Shown in pieces: positions 1 to 11,496 of a DNA stretch of 64,000 nucleotides (positions are counted from its first letter, which is position 1; each line of letters begins with the position of its first letter). The stretch is from assembly GCA_022393335.1 (NCBI GenBank), contig JAJEKB010021802.1, positions 358,352-422,351 of the forward strand, read 5' to 3'. The notes beneath the pieces are model-generated. The model saw only the letters and a list, made by a program, of their open reading frames with translations, ran no database searches and was not told the DNA's origin. This DNA is from Macrotrachela quadricornifera (lineage: Eukaryota; Rotifera; Eurotatoria; Philodinida; Philodinidae). Position numbers and translations under genes: made by a program.

Positions 1-1186
1 CATAAAGAATACTGGTTTTGTTTTCGTCTCTAACGAGGAATTTTTTAAACACTACTCTACAGATAGCTTATATGTGCAGTAGTAGATACCATCCGCATAA
101 ACTCCTAAATAACCAATCGGTGTAAACAAATAAAATAAAAAATTTTGACAAATCGTCCTTTTCCGACCATATTAGAATGTGATCGATTGAGCTAAAATTT
201 TTTATTTGAATATATCTACGACTATATCTCAGATGTATTTCTAAGTTTCTTCGAACATCTCACTTTTTTTTTTTAAAATACACTCTAAAGTTTCTGACTC
301 GAACCAATGTAATAACTTTCAAAATCGTATAAATCCAGATAGAAAGATCAGAAATGAAAACAGTTGATTGAACCTCTAGAGGATATTTCAAAGTACTCTT
401 GATAAAAATTTCCGTCTAATCAGACAATGCTAGAAGAAGATCATACATGGTATAATCGAGTGTTTCTTGTGAAAAGCCAGTTTTGAGAAAAAATTCAAAT
501 TAAGTTCAGGAAGTGCATTGTCTTCCAGAGAAAATGAGAATATTTTACCTAACTGTATTAAATCTGATATCAGAGATTTCATCATACATATACCTTCATA
601 AAACACATTTAAATATTTTACAAAAATAGAAGAACAATTACTACCAATATAATAAAATAGAACGTGAATAACGAGAAATAAGAAAAGCGGCTATTTTCTA
701 ACTAATGATATAAATATCAAAAGCTCTTTTTGTCCATATATGTATTCCTCTTGACAAAACGAAAAAAAAAAGTTAAGTGTACCCCACGTTCCATCTGACT
801 TGTTTACATCATGCGTTTTTATATGCTACATAAACATTATTATATAGTAAACGGAAAGTATGATCGATTGCCTCATATAAAAATGTGCAAGAAAAACCTG
901 TTTTGGGTTTTTCATTCGATCGTAAATTCTTAACAATTTATTTTCGATCATCATTCATTCATCTGGAAGTATAAGAAATTCAATGTCTTGTCAAACAATA
1001 TTATATTATCAGTTAATTCATACAGCAATCGTCTGTTGGGAAAAAAAAGGAACCTCCATATTTTAATTTTCGCATATTGCAATACTGATAAATCTTGATT
1101 GAAATTTTTAATAAAAGCTTATCATTATTATTTTTAAATAAATTTCATCAAAGTTAAAAATTTGTCAGAGAAAAAATAAAATTCTT
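1..1186. other. AT-rich intergenic stretch
   Basis: I see no open frame longer than about 60 codons, no tRNA and no recognisable transposon end here. The stretch lies downstream of the minus-strand F-box gene and is mostly A/T runs. Confidence 0.5.
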
Positions 1187-2257
1187 TTAACTATAAGCTT
1201 GATTAATACGTTTATTTCTTTGTATAATATATGTTGATTGTAATAAATTTCTCATTAAATTATCTTCTGTATTAGATGATAAACGTTTTGTTGTAATAAA
1301 TATTGAACCATCATGTAAAATATTTTGAATAGATAATAATGAAAACCATTCAGGATTTAAATAATGTATTGTTTCAATATCATAATCAAATTTAAATAAA
1401 CGAAGATTAATATCAAGATGTTTTAATAATTTTAAATTTTTTTCAATAATATAAGAAAATTTTTCAAAATTAAAATTATATTTTTCATCCCATCCATATG
1501 AATCATTCCATAAAAATTCTAAATATAATATATTTGGCATTGATTCTAATAAAATATCTAAATCAGGTTCAAGTTTTCGAACTTTTACTTTTAAATTTGA
1601 AATATTTTTATGTTTTATATTAAAATAAGATATTGTTTCATCTATTGATAATAAAATAATTTCTAAATATTTTAAATTAGGTAAAAATTGAAGAATATCA
1701 TATAAATCATTTATTGAACAATTATATAAATGAAGAGATTTTAATGTTAAACATAATTCTATTGATTCAATTTTATATTTAATTGATGAATAAACATGTG
1801 GAATATAACAATTCGAAAGATTTGAAAATTTATTTAAATAAAATAAAATTTTTTTAAAACCATTATCATGAATAGTTAAATTTGTTAATAATGGTAAATA
1901 TTCAGGTAATATTTCTTCACATTGTTTATCACTTGCCATAGGTATATGAAGTGATCGAAGATTAATAAATGATTGAAGACTTATATTATTTGATAAACAT
2001 GACCAATGACAATCAATAGATAAATAAATAATTTGTTTAGCAAAATATTCTATACAATTTTTATATTGTTCATATTGATAATTATTAATAATCTGAATAT
2101 ATATTTCTACATTATGTAATATAGTATTTATACGAGAATTAAGATTAATAAAACCATGATAAAGATCAATTGGTTTAATATAAGAAAATAATTCTAAGAA
2201 AATTTCATTTGGAAATATTTCTAATGTTGATTTTTTATAAGGTATGTAATCAGTCAT
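1187..2257 (-). CDS. F-box/LRR-like protein
   Basis: An intronless 356-residue protein starting at an ATG. The N-terminal segment (about residues 11-50, with PNEIFLELFSYIKPIDLYH and then LNSRIN) is the F-box-like form common in bdelloid genomes. In F-box proteins this segment binds Skp1 and makes the protein a substrate receptor of an SCF ubiquitin ligase. The rest carries irregular leucine-rich segments (for example around residues 95-130 and 170-205) that would form a substrate-binding repeat surface. There is no signal peptide or membrane segment, so it is probably cytosolic or nuclear. A second intact member lies at 40564-42336 and a broken one on the other strand at about 2990-3345. The family call is confident; the substrate is unknown. 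Confidence 0.85.
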   Translation of the reverse strand: MTDYIPYKKSTLEIFPNEIFLELFSYIKPIDLYHGFINLNSRINTILHNVEIYIQIINNYQYEQYKNCIEYFAKQIIYLSIDCHWSCLSNNISLQSFINLRSLHIPMASDKQCEEILPEYLPLLTNLTIHDNGFKKILFYLNKFSNLSNCYIPHVYSSIKYKIESIELCLTLKSLHLYNCSINDLYDILQFLPNLKYLEIILLSIDETISYFNIKHKNISNLKVKVRKLEPDLDILLESMPNILYLEFLWNDSYGWDEKYNFNFEKFSYIIEKNLKLLKHLDINLRLFKFDYDIETIHYLNPEWFSLLSIQNILHDGSIFITTKRLSSNTEDNLMRNLLQSTYIIQRNKRINQAYS

Positions 2258-2989
2258 GATAAATAATATAAATATGACTATATGATGCGCACATGTTAAA
2301 GGAAAAAAAAATAATTATTCAAGGTGAAATCAATGATGAGGCAAATCGTAAGGTAATTTTTCTTTTTCTTTATCAATAAAATAAAAAATAGAAAGAAAAT
2401 TGTTTCTTTTTTTTACCATTAAAAAATATTCCCCAAGATGAAATATATACTTGAAAACCATTATAATCGAATTAAATATCTGAAAATCTGACAATTTAGA
2501 ATATACAATACTCAAGTCATTTAAGAAATATTGTGCCATAAAATGAAAAGATGTCTGAAACCTGAGAATTAGATAGAGTACATCGAATGATGAGACATAT
2601 GTTCAAGAGAAAAATTTTTACAGCAGATCTTTATAGGATTTTCCGTAGGATCTTAGTTTTTCACAGTACAATCTCATCAAGCATTGTCCGAATGAACAGA
2701 AAGTAAAAAAAAGATCTGAAGCTTTCGTTCAAAATCAGTGTTCTAGTCGTTATGAACTCTATAAATCAGGGTGAAGAAGTCAAAAATGAAAATGGCTGAT
2801 CTTACCTCTGAATAGAATAGTTATTAATGGCAGATCGGATTGATCTAGTTCATGCGAAGATCAAAACACTAGCCTCTAATCCATCTTTAGAGTATACAAA
2901 AAAAAGAGGGAGTATCCTTAATAAGTTTGTTATTAAAACTAACAAATATGACAGTAGTAAACAATGGAAAACAACAAATAAAATTTTAA
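2258..2989. other. intergenic, nothing recognised
   Basis: AT-rich sequence upstream of the F-box gene. A 69-codon minus-strand frame at 2330-2539 is low-complexity and matches nothing I know. No promoter motif stands out. Confidence 0.4.
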
Positions 2990-3345
2990 CAAAATTGTTT
3001 TCATAAATGAATTCTCATAAACTTGATTTAAATATTGAAAATCAACGATTAAAAACTCTGATTTGACCTCCTCATTGTACAATTAAACATGTCACAATTA
3101 ATCAATCTATAGATTTTAATTATATATGTCAAATATGAAGATGTATTCCACGATTGAAATTGTTTATTTTCACCTGTAATAATAACAGCAAGATCAATGA
3201 ACACAAAGTATTGAAATTATTTCTTAAACTTATACCATCGCTTAGTTATTTAAAATTGATTAATGAAGGTAGTACATCTAATTTTCTATATGGACATCAT
3301 TGGGAACAATTTATAGAAAAAAATTTACTAAGTTTATTTATTTAA
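2990..3345 (+). pseudogene. F-box/LRR protein fragment
   Basis: Only the C-terminal, LRR-like part survives. It includes the pieces LKLFLKLIPSLSYLKLI and GHHWEQFIEKNL, which resemble the late repeats of bdelloid F-box proteins (a leucine repeat followed by a GHRWE-type motif). The preceding sequence in the same frame (about 3020-3150) has LRR-like character but is broken by stops. No F-box and no start are present. It faces the intact F-box gene next door, so a local inverted duplication that has decayed is plausible. It could also be the remnant of an independent family member. Confidence 0.55.
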
Positions 3346-4035
3346 ACAATAGGCAAAAACTCTTGTACCGATACATGAAATCACTATGGAATTCCATAAA
3401 TCTACATTTCTAATATTATTCAATAAACTAATATAGATATATCAATGTATTTTTGAAACGTGAAATATTTGAAAAAAAAATCAATTCAAATTGAGAAAGA
3501 TTCAGGAATTCTTGAGATAGTATTGAAAGTGCAACAGATTTCTTACAATTCTTATTAACTACAGCTGTGAAAAGAAAGAAGGTCAACCGATAACTTAACC
3601 TTTCTGCACATAGTGACTAACTATACATATTAATACTGTATGAATAATAGTGTTACTATTTAATTTGAAATAAAGCAAAATATTCAATATGAATTTTTCG
3701 TTTGAGATTACGAAGAAATAGAATAGGTTTAAGGTAATACCATATTTCGAAAGTCAATACATTTGTTAGGAAATTAACTGATACGATAGATCAATCAGTG
3801 AGATGTAGATCGATAATTTCATATTTTGCATTGATATTAGCAATTGAAACAAATATTAGACCTACCTAATTGTACTACTCGATGTTTGTAAATAATGTTG
3901 ATTCGGTTAATCACCCCATCTGTTTATTATACTTGCCATTTATAATGAGTACATGTAAATATCACAATATGAGTAATAGTTTACTCAGCTTTATATAAAT
4001 TATTGTTCATCATATTGAAATTCCTTTTTAATTGC
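3346..4035. other. intergenic, nothing recognised
   Basis: AT-rich with many stops in all frames. I see no feature I can support. Confidence 0.4.
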
Positions 4036-4115
4036 AAATGAGCGAAGAATATTTATAAAAATATTAAGAATATTAGCAATAACAACAAGAGTAAAATATA
4101 TTGGATGAATAAAGA
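4036..4115 (-). pseudogene. GPCR first-transmembrane fragment
   Basis: Read on the minus strand, this 80-bp piece translates to a stretch beginning FIHPIYFTLVVIANILNIF. It closely parallels the first transmembrane helix of the GPCR encoded just upstream (FIQPIHFTFSMITNTLNIF). Nothing else of a receptor follows. It is a short tandem-duplicate relic in the same orientation as the intact gene, about 0.5 kb beyond its 3' end. Confidence 0.6.
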
Positions 4116-4608
4116 CAAAGTGAACTAATAGTCTGTACGCATAGTCTTTTAATATTACATTCTCATTTTACGTCATGATGACTGTTTTGTGTTTATGAAA
4201 TTTTTATTTTGCTACATATCATCTTCAATTACGACAATTATAATTCTAGTCTCTCATGCTGAAGGTTGTTTTTTGGAAAACGGAAGATAGCTACGACAAA
4301 CTGCGAGAAAAAAAAGTAATTAATTTTTATTAAAAACAGCCATGTTTGATATCAATTGAACATATTCAATGGTATTTCATATCAATAAATGAATCAATAA
4401 AAAGCAAAAAAAATTTTATTGAAATAAAAACTGAATAAGGTATAAACATTCTTCTCCTTTACAACTTCAATTTTAGAATTATTTTTTACATTCATATTCT
4501 ATCGTATAGTTGATTAAATTTTTCCAATCATTTCGTTAACATTTTAATTTATTTCATATATAAGAAAAATATTCAAACATTAATTAAAAAAATATACATA
4601 ATTTTTAA
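4116..4608. other. 3' flank of GPCR gene
   Basis: AT-rich sequence between the GPCR stop codon and the GPCR fragment. It presumably includes the 3' UTR of the receptor gene. Nothing else is recognised. Confidence 0.4.
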
Positions 4609-5598
4609 TTAAACACGTGTATTACATTGAATTTGTTTCTTCATTATATCAATTCTATAAGGTAAAGGATGACTAACATTTACATTAGTATGTACTATTC
4701 TATTATTTCCATGTATTCGATGATATAATCGAATTATCTCTTGTCGGTAAATACTACCCGATAGAATATAAAGAAAAAATGATAAAAATAATATACATTG
4801 TTGCCACATTGTAAAAATCATACGTAAACCTAAATGAAATGGTGATCGCATTGTTGGTATAAATGTCATTGAAATATGAATTATTCCATTAGGTATAGTA
4901 AATATAAGATAAGCAACAACTTGTACAAACATCATTCGAGATAATTGCCGTTCAGTACGACGATTTCGATTAAATTGAGTAATTGGTGCCATTCGATTCA
5001 TTTTTTCTCGAATATTAAATACTGTTAAAAAACTAAATAAAGCCATTAAAAAAAGTGTTATAACATAGTAAACAATAACTTGACTTAATAAATATATAGT
5101 AATATATGTTTGAGAATATTGAAGACAACTTGCATTCCAATAATTAATTGCTATTGTTGGTGACATATAAATAGCATAAAATAAAATTCCAATTATAATA
5201 ATCCATCGTGCTTTTTTTATATTACTAAATGAACGAAGTTTAACTGAATATGAACTTGAACAAAATCGATCAATTGAAGCTAAAAGAATCATTAAATTAG
5301 CTTCTAATGTTAAAGTTTGTACAATATAAGTTTGTAATCTACAACCAACAGATGTATTTGTCCATAGAATACCATAACTACGTAAAAATTGTAATGGACA
5401 AGTAAAACATGTATAAAGAATATTAAATATTGAATAGAAAAGAAAATAATAAGTACATGGAAATGAACGAAGAGACCGACGAGTAAGTATAAAAATATTA
5501 AGAGTATTAGTAATCATACTAAAAGTAAAATGTATTGGTTGAATAAATATAGATGCATAATTTGCTTGATCAGCAAGAGTAGATGTGTAGATACTCAT
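4609..5598 (-). CDS. rhodopsin-like GPCR (orphan, bdelloid family)
   Basis: An intronless 329-residue protein with seven hydrophobic segments. TM1 is near residues 20-42 and TM7 near 275-297. A cysteine at the start of TM3 (SVGC) and another in the second extracellular loop (NASC) could form the usual disulphide. The DRY motif at the end of TM3 reads DRF (ASIDRFCSSS). A basic third intracellular loop (RNRRTERQLSRMM) precedes TM6. The NPxxY motif of TM7 is absent (LYILSGSIY instead). It resembles the large FMRFamide-receptor-like class of bdelloid receptors and would sit in the plasma membrane. The ligand is unknown. A paralogue lies at 35260-36276. Confidence 0.85.
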   Translation of the reverse strand: MSIYTSTLADQANYASIFIQPIHFTFSMITNTLNIFILTRRSLRSFPCTYYFLFYSIFNILYTCFTCPLQFLRSYGILWTNTSVGCRLQTYIVQTLTLEANLMILLASIDRFCSSSYSVKLRSFSNIKKARWIIIIGILFYAIYMSPTIAINYWNASCLQYSQTYITIYLLSQVIVYYVITLFLMALFSFLTVFNIREKMNRMAPITQFNRNRRTERQLSRMMFVQVVAYLIFTIPNGIIHISMTFIPTMRSPFHLGLRMIFTMWQQCILFLSFFLYILSGSIYRQEIIRLYHRIHGNNRIVHTNVNVSHPLPYRIDIMKKQIQCNTRV

Positions 5599-7198
5599 TG
5601 TTTTTTGTGTAGATATATTCTAAGAAAATGCTATAAAGATTATCTAGAGTTTTTGAGAAAATTACACCTTCTCGTAATACTATAGTTTAATATATTTTGC
5701 TTGTGCGTCATTAAATAATAATAATAATAAAGTTGAATGCTTTGAGAGATAATAAATTTTGTAACATATCGCATAGCAAAAAATTATGATTAGCTCGAGG
5801 AATTAATATAGAATGCCCTTTCTTCTTTTAATAACATCAACTTATATTCAAACTTTTTATTTATATATTATTAATCTAAATTATATGAAAATGAAATTTT
5901 TTTTTTTTTCAGCCATTTAGTTTGATTATTTCCCTTGGGATTAATAGACGTTGATACGATAAAAAGCAACGTCAATTTCCTAGTTCTATTTTATTACACC
6001 TACCATCTTTTCCTCTAGGCACGTATACTATATAACATTTATCTTGACAGTTTTTCTGATTTTTTTAGTATGAATAATTGAGAATAATTTTTTCAAACTG
6101 TCAAAGTTAACTTAATTAGGAATAATTAAGTTTAGAGAAAAGGATAATTATTATGACATAACTTTGAAATATTATTTTTAACTATTATTGTTATCTTTAC
6201 AATATAATCTGATTATTTACACATATGTCATTCATTCATTTATTAGCTAACGTAGTAAACTATTAGTGTTTAAGGAAACTGTTTAATCTTAACCAAAAAA
6301 TATATTATTTATTTAAATTTTGTCGTTTGTACAAAATCAATTCTATAAACTCATATAATATACAGATATCCATATACAATCAGATATTTGTAAAAGCTTA
6401 TTCTTCTATTGAGAAGTATTACTATCAGAAATGATCATAGAAGAGAATGAGCCTTAAGTTTTTGTTCTCTTCTATCATTCAGTCGAATGAATAATAACAT
6501 CATAAATTACTATCATGTTCTTATATAATAGAAAATTATCAAAAAAGAATGAAATTGTTCTAAGCAACTCAGCTGTAAACTGCTAAATCTTGTTAATAAA
6601 ATTGTAATTATATAACTAATGTATAACGCAATAAAAGTAGCTTAAAGAAAAAAAAAGAACATAGATGTATTTTCTCACCTTAAATGTTCTTGTTTTGATC
6701 TACTTGGAATTTTGTATTCGTTTTACAAGTGATAAAATACTCGTTTTAACAAGTTCATGTTCTCTTAACATATTAAAACAAGTTATAAAATCCGTAAAAA
6801 TGCTTAATTGTAGCACTTCATCATTGAAACGGCTTTATAACAAAATAAAAACGTGACTTTTTTAAATGCTTTTTGGCTTAATTTAGAGTAAAGATAGATA
6901 ATTTGAAACAAACTTGTGATCAAGTTAGTGATGGTATTATTCAAAACTACTGCTAACATGACGTACATCTTTTAAATCGATGGTTGAAAAGTATTTAAGA
7001 AATATTCAGAGATCTTTTAGAAAAGTGATGTGATTAAAATCTAGATGAAATATGTTCTATAAAGTATATGATTTATTATTTTACTTGATTATAGTCATAT
7101 TACAACAAAAGAGAATGCTGTATGAGTGTATCGATATCCTTTTATCCTTGTATAAAGTTTTCACACGATTATATATTAACGTCCCTTAGGATTTTCTG
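5599..7198. other. intergenic, nothing recognised
   Basis: About 1.6 kb of AT-rich sequence between the divergently transcribed GPCR and ART-TPR genes. A 63-codon plus-strand frame at 6665-6856 has no family resemblance and looks like chance. Confidence 0.4.
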
Positions 7199-7690
7199 TT
7201 TAAAAATATATTCAAAGAAGGATAAGGAATATGCATATGATGAATCTTGGATTCCTGTTTTTCTTTTAGAATAAATCTTTTGAAAACACAAAACGATCAT
7301 CTTGATAACTTTTTCGCAGACTTCCTATATGACAATTAATAAGTCAGTATGAATCGTTTGTTATATAGCGAATGTTTTTTTTATTGAAACGAATTGATAT
7401 CACAAGAAGAAGAGCATAAATGTTATGTACGATTCTTTTTCTTTGTCTATCCTTATCATTATTGTGTCTTTTACTTTTCTTTATCTTACTTTGGTTTATT
7501 CCTTTTATTTACTCCGTTGATATCTCTATAAGCATGAGTTACTATTTGCTGTTATAATATTAGTGGTAAACTGTAAAATGTTTTGCATTGATGATGTAAT
7601 GTCTAACCTACATATTTTCATTTTTCTTTTATTATGGTGAAAAAATTCTTCAATAATAGCAACACTAAATAAATACCAATAGAAAATAGA
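7199..7690 (+). repeat. ART-TPR upstream region, duplicated at 49.8 kb
   Basis: The segment directly upstream of the ART-TPR gene recurs, diverged, at about 49824-50350 in the same orientation. Matching anchors in the same order include AATATATTCAAAGAAG, TCTTGGATTC, ATCATCTTG, a pyrimidine-rich tract, and ATTGATGATG/ACTAATGATG followed by TCATTTTTC. No coding content is visible in either copy, so this may be promoter or 5' UTR sequence carried along in an old segmental duplication. Confidence 0.6.
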
Positions 7691-7727
7691 AGAGATATTC
7701 TATAGGTCTATAGTTTTTAAGCTTTGA

Positions 7728-9778
7728 ATGATGGCTGAAATACAATTAGTAACTGGAAAGAATTTGGAAACATTTTCTCTTGTTTTGCTCAGTAGTTCAG
7801 TAAACATATTAAAAGACAATATCGTCGTTGAAAGTTGACTTCGTTCATCCATCAATTATTTAAAGATATTCGAAGATAAACAACAGTGTAAACAATACAT
7901 TAAATCTGTTTCTCTATTTGATCGAATTATTTTGAACGTTAGCAATCAATTAGGTCAAGAAATCGTTCCTCGAATTCATCAACTTCGACAAATTTCACAA
8001 ATCTACATTTATTGTTTTGATAATCAAAAAAAAAATGAACAATGGATTCAGCAATATCCTAAAGTAAGATCGAAATTTAATGTAGTTTAAAGAAAATTAT
8101 TTTGTTGTAGATTCAAGATATTATTGTAGAATTCGATCAACTCGTCACTCAAATTTCGCATGTTCAACATAAACGACAATATAACGATGTTAATGAGTCA
8201 CTTGCATTTATCACTTTTAATTCATTTTTGGATGAAGAACAATCAACAAGGGGATTAAATGGAGAATTTATTCATTTTCAATTATTGATCGATTGTCTTC
8301 AAAGAATGGAATTAAATTCAACTGATCGAAACGAACTTATTTCACTTTGTAAACAACAATATAACGGCAATGTTATGGAACTTCAACGTGTGGAAGAATT
8401 CGAACAATATTATTCATCAAATCAATCATTATGGTGGTACACGAGACAATCGTTTGTCTATCGAATGTTAAACAAAGCACTTCGTATACAGAATATTCAT
8501 TTACTTTTTCTCTTTCATTTTCTCATTCGTGATCTCGGAGAACAACTCGAACAACATCGATGTTCATCTCGATTGTCCATTTATCGAGGACAATTAATGA
8601 CCAAAAATGAACTTGAACGATTGAAACAATCATGTGGAGAATTGATTTCAATCAATTCTTTTCTGTCAACCAGTCTACAGCGACATGTTAGTCTGTTTCT
8701 TCTCACGGATTCAGCACCTACAGATGGGTTTGAACGAATTTTATTTGAAATTGATACTGATTCTCAACTACCTGGCATCAAATCTTTTGCCAACATCAGT
8801 TCGTTAAGTTTCTTTCCTGAAAAAGAAGAAATTTTGTTTGCGCCAGGATCAATTTTTCGAATTCTTAATGTTACTCATAATGAAAATAGAATTTGGATCA
8901 TTCAAATGAAACTTTCTTCTGATCATGATTCCGATATGAAACGTATTTTTGATTATATCAAGAATGAAAATGGACAAGGCGAAACCAATATTATTAATTT
9001 CGGCAATGTACTGCTAGAAATGGGCAAAGTTGATGAAGTTGAGAAATACTATCATCGATATCTTAATCAATTATCACCTAATGATTATCACAACATTGCG
9101 GGATGCTATTACTCACTTGGTTCATTGGCTGAAGATAGAGGTGACTATGAATCAAGTCTACAATGGTTACAAAAATCGCTCAAGATTCGAATACAAATTC
9201 TGAAACCAGATGACGTTCTTCTTGCTGATACTCATAACTCTATTGCCATTGTTCACAAGGAGATAGGTGATCTGAAGCAAGCATTGGAAAATTATAACAT
9301 AGCAATGATAATATATAGGCGAGCATTGGGCGAAGATCACAAAGATTTAGCTATGTGTTTCACTAATATAGGTAATGTCTATACTGCAGAGAAGAAATAT
9401 TGGGAAGCATTCGATTATCATCAGAAAGCACTAGACATTGGGAAGAAGCATTTTCCTAACAATCATCCTAGTTTAGGTGCACTATACAACAATATTGGTA
9501 ATGTTCATCGACACGTTGGTCAGTTTGATTTGGCTCTGGAATATTTCTATCTCTCACTTGAAATCTATAAAAAGTCACTTCCTACTCAACATCCATACAT
9601 TGCAGCGACATTGAAGAATATTGGTCACGTTTACGAAGAAAATAATAACGACTTAAAACAAGCATTGTCTTACTACGAAAAAGCAGCAATAATCTTTCAT
9701 CACGCTCTCCCTCATACGCACTCATCTGTCATTGAAATCGACCAATACATTGATCAAGTTCTGTCTAAATTGAAATAA
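7728..9778 (+). CDS. ADP-ribosyltransferase (ART) - TPR protein, in-frame TGA in exon 1
   Basis: Two exons: 7728-8063 and 8111-9778, with a 47-nt GT...AG intron (8064-8110) that keeps the frame. The total is 667 codons from the ATG at 7728, with one in-frame TGA at 7836 (codon 37). The N-terminal ~150 residues match the conserved leader of bdelloid ART-TPR proteins. The ART fold follows: SIYRGQ supplies the first-motif Arg, SINSFLSTS the Ser motif, and PEKEEILFAPGSIFRI the Glu motif. The family ExE is shifted or altered here to E-K-E-E. The C-terminal ~280 residues hold five or six kinesin-light-chain-like TPRs ending in LSKLK and TAA. The predicted role is transfer of ADP-ribose from NAD+ to a protein, with the TPRs binding partners. 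There is no signal peptide. The TGA makes this copy a likely pseudogene unless the base is an error or translation restarts downstream. Confidence 0.8.
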
Positions 9779-10500
9779 AATATCATTGAAAGATGAATAT
9801 TACTCTACACAAAATCAAAGCCATTTTCTGATTGTAATTGTAAATTCTTATATGCACAAGCATTTCAAAATGATTAGATTGAATGACGAATATTTTTGTC
9901 TAGAATTAAGTCGTTGTCGTATTTTATTACAAAAATGACGAAGAGAAATATTGATTAATCATCATGTTTATCGAATGTTGAGAATTTAATATAGTTCGCC
10001 TAGTTTTCAAACATCAGTTGACATTCCAATGTTTTTTACCAAAAATTTGACACTCATAACTCGACAGTCTATTCGAACAACTAGTTTGTATTGTTGAGCA
10101 TAATTTTCTGATTCAATCGATTGACGTCTGATTAGATAATTTCTAGGAATATCAAGAACAAGTCTTTACACTTAATATACTATTCGATTTCTTTTAATGA
10201 TTTATCAACTAACAAAGAATTACCCTCAAATCATCTTAATAGTTGAAAGCGAAAGATTGAACTAGTTGTAGCTAAAACTACTTTTAACAAAATTAAAATC
10301 CAATTGTGTAACAGTGTTTATCATTATCACCACTTATCTTTCTTTTCGGTGACATCTACTTTTCCTATATAAATTATGTTCAATTGTTTTCTTTCACAGA
10401 AAAAAAGAATAAAAAGTCGCTATTTGAAGTAAACGAAACATATATTCATGCATTGCGTAATTTTATTGAAGTGAAGAGAAAGAAGGAAAAAAAAGTAATA
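9779..10500. other. intergenic, nothing recognised
   Basis: 3' flank of the ART-TPR gene up to the tRNA pair. AT-rich, no supported feature. Confidence 0.4.
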
Positions 10501-10572
10501 TAGCAGCGAGTAGTTTCGATCTACCGACCTCTGAGTTATGAGCCCAGCACGCTTCCACTGCGCCACGCTGCT
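10501..10572 (-). tRNA. initiator tRNA-Met (CAU)
   Basis: A 72-nt cloverleaf with no intron. The acceptor stem pairs AGCAGCG with CGCTGCT, and the discriminator base is A. The anticodon loop reads CTCATAA (CAU). Three features mark a eukaryotic initiator rather than elongator tRNA: an A1-U72 end pair, a GGGC...GCCC-like anticodon stem (GGGCTCATAACTC), and ATCGAAA in the T loop instead of TTCGAAA. The A-box-like GGCGCAGTGG and B-box-like GGTAGATCGAAAC elements are internal pol III promoters. Confidence 0.95.
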
Positions 10573-10736
10573 ACGTGGCAATTTACATAAAAAATTATGT
10601 ATTATATTGGATGTAACTCATTTAAAAATAATAATAAAAGTTTACCTGATTGTAATGAATAATTATACGAAATTTTCATGTATATGTGGTTAAAATATAA
10701 GATCCTATATATTAAAAAGAAAAAAAAAGAATGTTC

Positions 10737-10808
10737 CTCCGCGGCGGGGAATCGAACCCCGGTTTCCCGCGTGACAGGCGGGGATACTAACCACTATACT
10801 ACCGCGGA
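10737..10808 (-). tRNA. tRNA-Asp (GUC)
   Basis: A 72-nt cloverleaf with no intron. The acceptor stem pairs TCCGCGG with CCGCGGA, and the discriminator base is G, as expected for Asp. The anticodon loop CTGTCAC gives GUC. The D arm reads TAGTATAGTGG and the T arm GGGGTTCGATTCCCC. On the minus strand it lies about 165 bp upstream of the initiator tRNA gene. A run of T on the minus strand just downstream (about 10719-10728) fits a pol III terminator. Confidence 0.96.
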
Positions 10809-11193
10809 CAATATCATCTCTTCATAGAGATCTTCAAAAGAAAGATGATCACCAAAGATTACATTAAAATATACTTTTAAAAAATATAATAAATACTGCT
10901 GTGTTGGTATTGTTACATGAGCGTATTTCATGCCGTTCTCTATTTGGATATATCATGAACTCACTTAAACGAAATATATATTTTAAAATATACAAAAATA
11001 CATTTTTGATCATTCTGTTTACACTAGCGGAAAATTAAACATTTTGAGCATCATTCAGTAACGTAATTTTGCTTGTACTGAAAAGCTATGTAATTATTAG
11101 TTGCTTATTTCTATTGAAAACGATGAATCTATTCAGATTTCGTAGAACGGAACTGAAGATTATTATCATATATTGATAAATAATAACGAGATA
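10809..11193. other. intergenic, nothing recognised
   Basis: AT-rich flank of the tRNA-Asp gene. No supported feature. Confidence 0.4.
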
Positions 11194-11496
11194 TAATCAT
11201 GATCCACAAATTGACAAATCAAGGAAAACTTTCTAGATTTCAACTACACTGTTAAGTAGAAGGATCACTACACCTTTACTGTCGATATTTCTATGGAATT
11301 CAAGAAAATCTAGAAATTTTATATATATTCTACTTTTTCTAGATTTTCCTTCATTTCCATTACGCTGTAAAGCAGAAAAATAAATACATTCTCATTCTCA
11401 ATATTCCTATGGAAATTAAGGAAACTTAAAAAATTTCTACATTTTCCACATTTTCAAGATTTTCATAGAATTGCCAATTTGTGGATCGTGGTTACT
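11194..11496. mobile_element. MITE family A, long copy (~300 bp)
   Basis: A non-coding element with imperfect ~25-bp terminal inverted repeats: TGATCCACAAATTGACAA at the left, and TTGCCAATTTGTGGATCG at the right on the plus strand. The right arm (GATTTTCATAGAATTGCCAA onward) is almost identical to the right arm of the element at 19636-19718. The interior has several TTTCTAGATTT-type short repeats. No coding capacity, so it would need a transposase in trans; the superfamily is undetermined. Confidence 0.65.

Noticed and set aside
7794..7862. A 42-nt intron (about GTCGTT...TTTAAAG) that would remove the TGA at 7836
   Set aside because: It keeps frame but would delete residues that look like conserved family leader sequence, and the splice sites are poor; kept only as a point to test.
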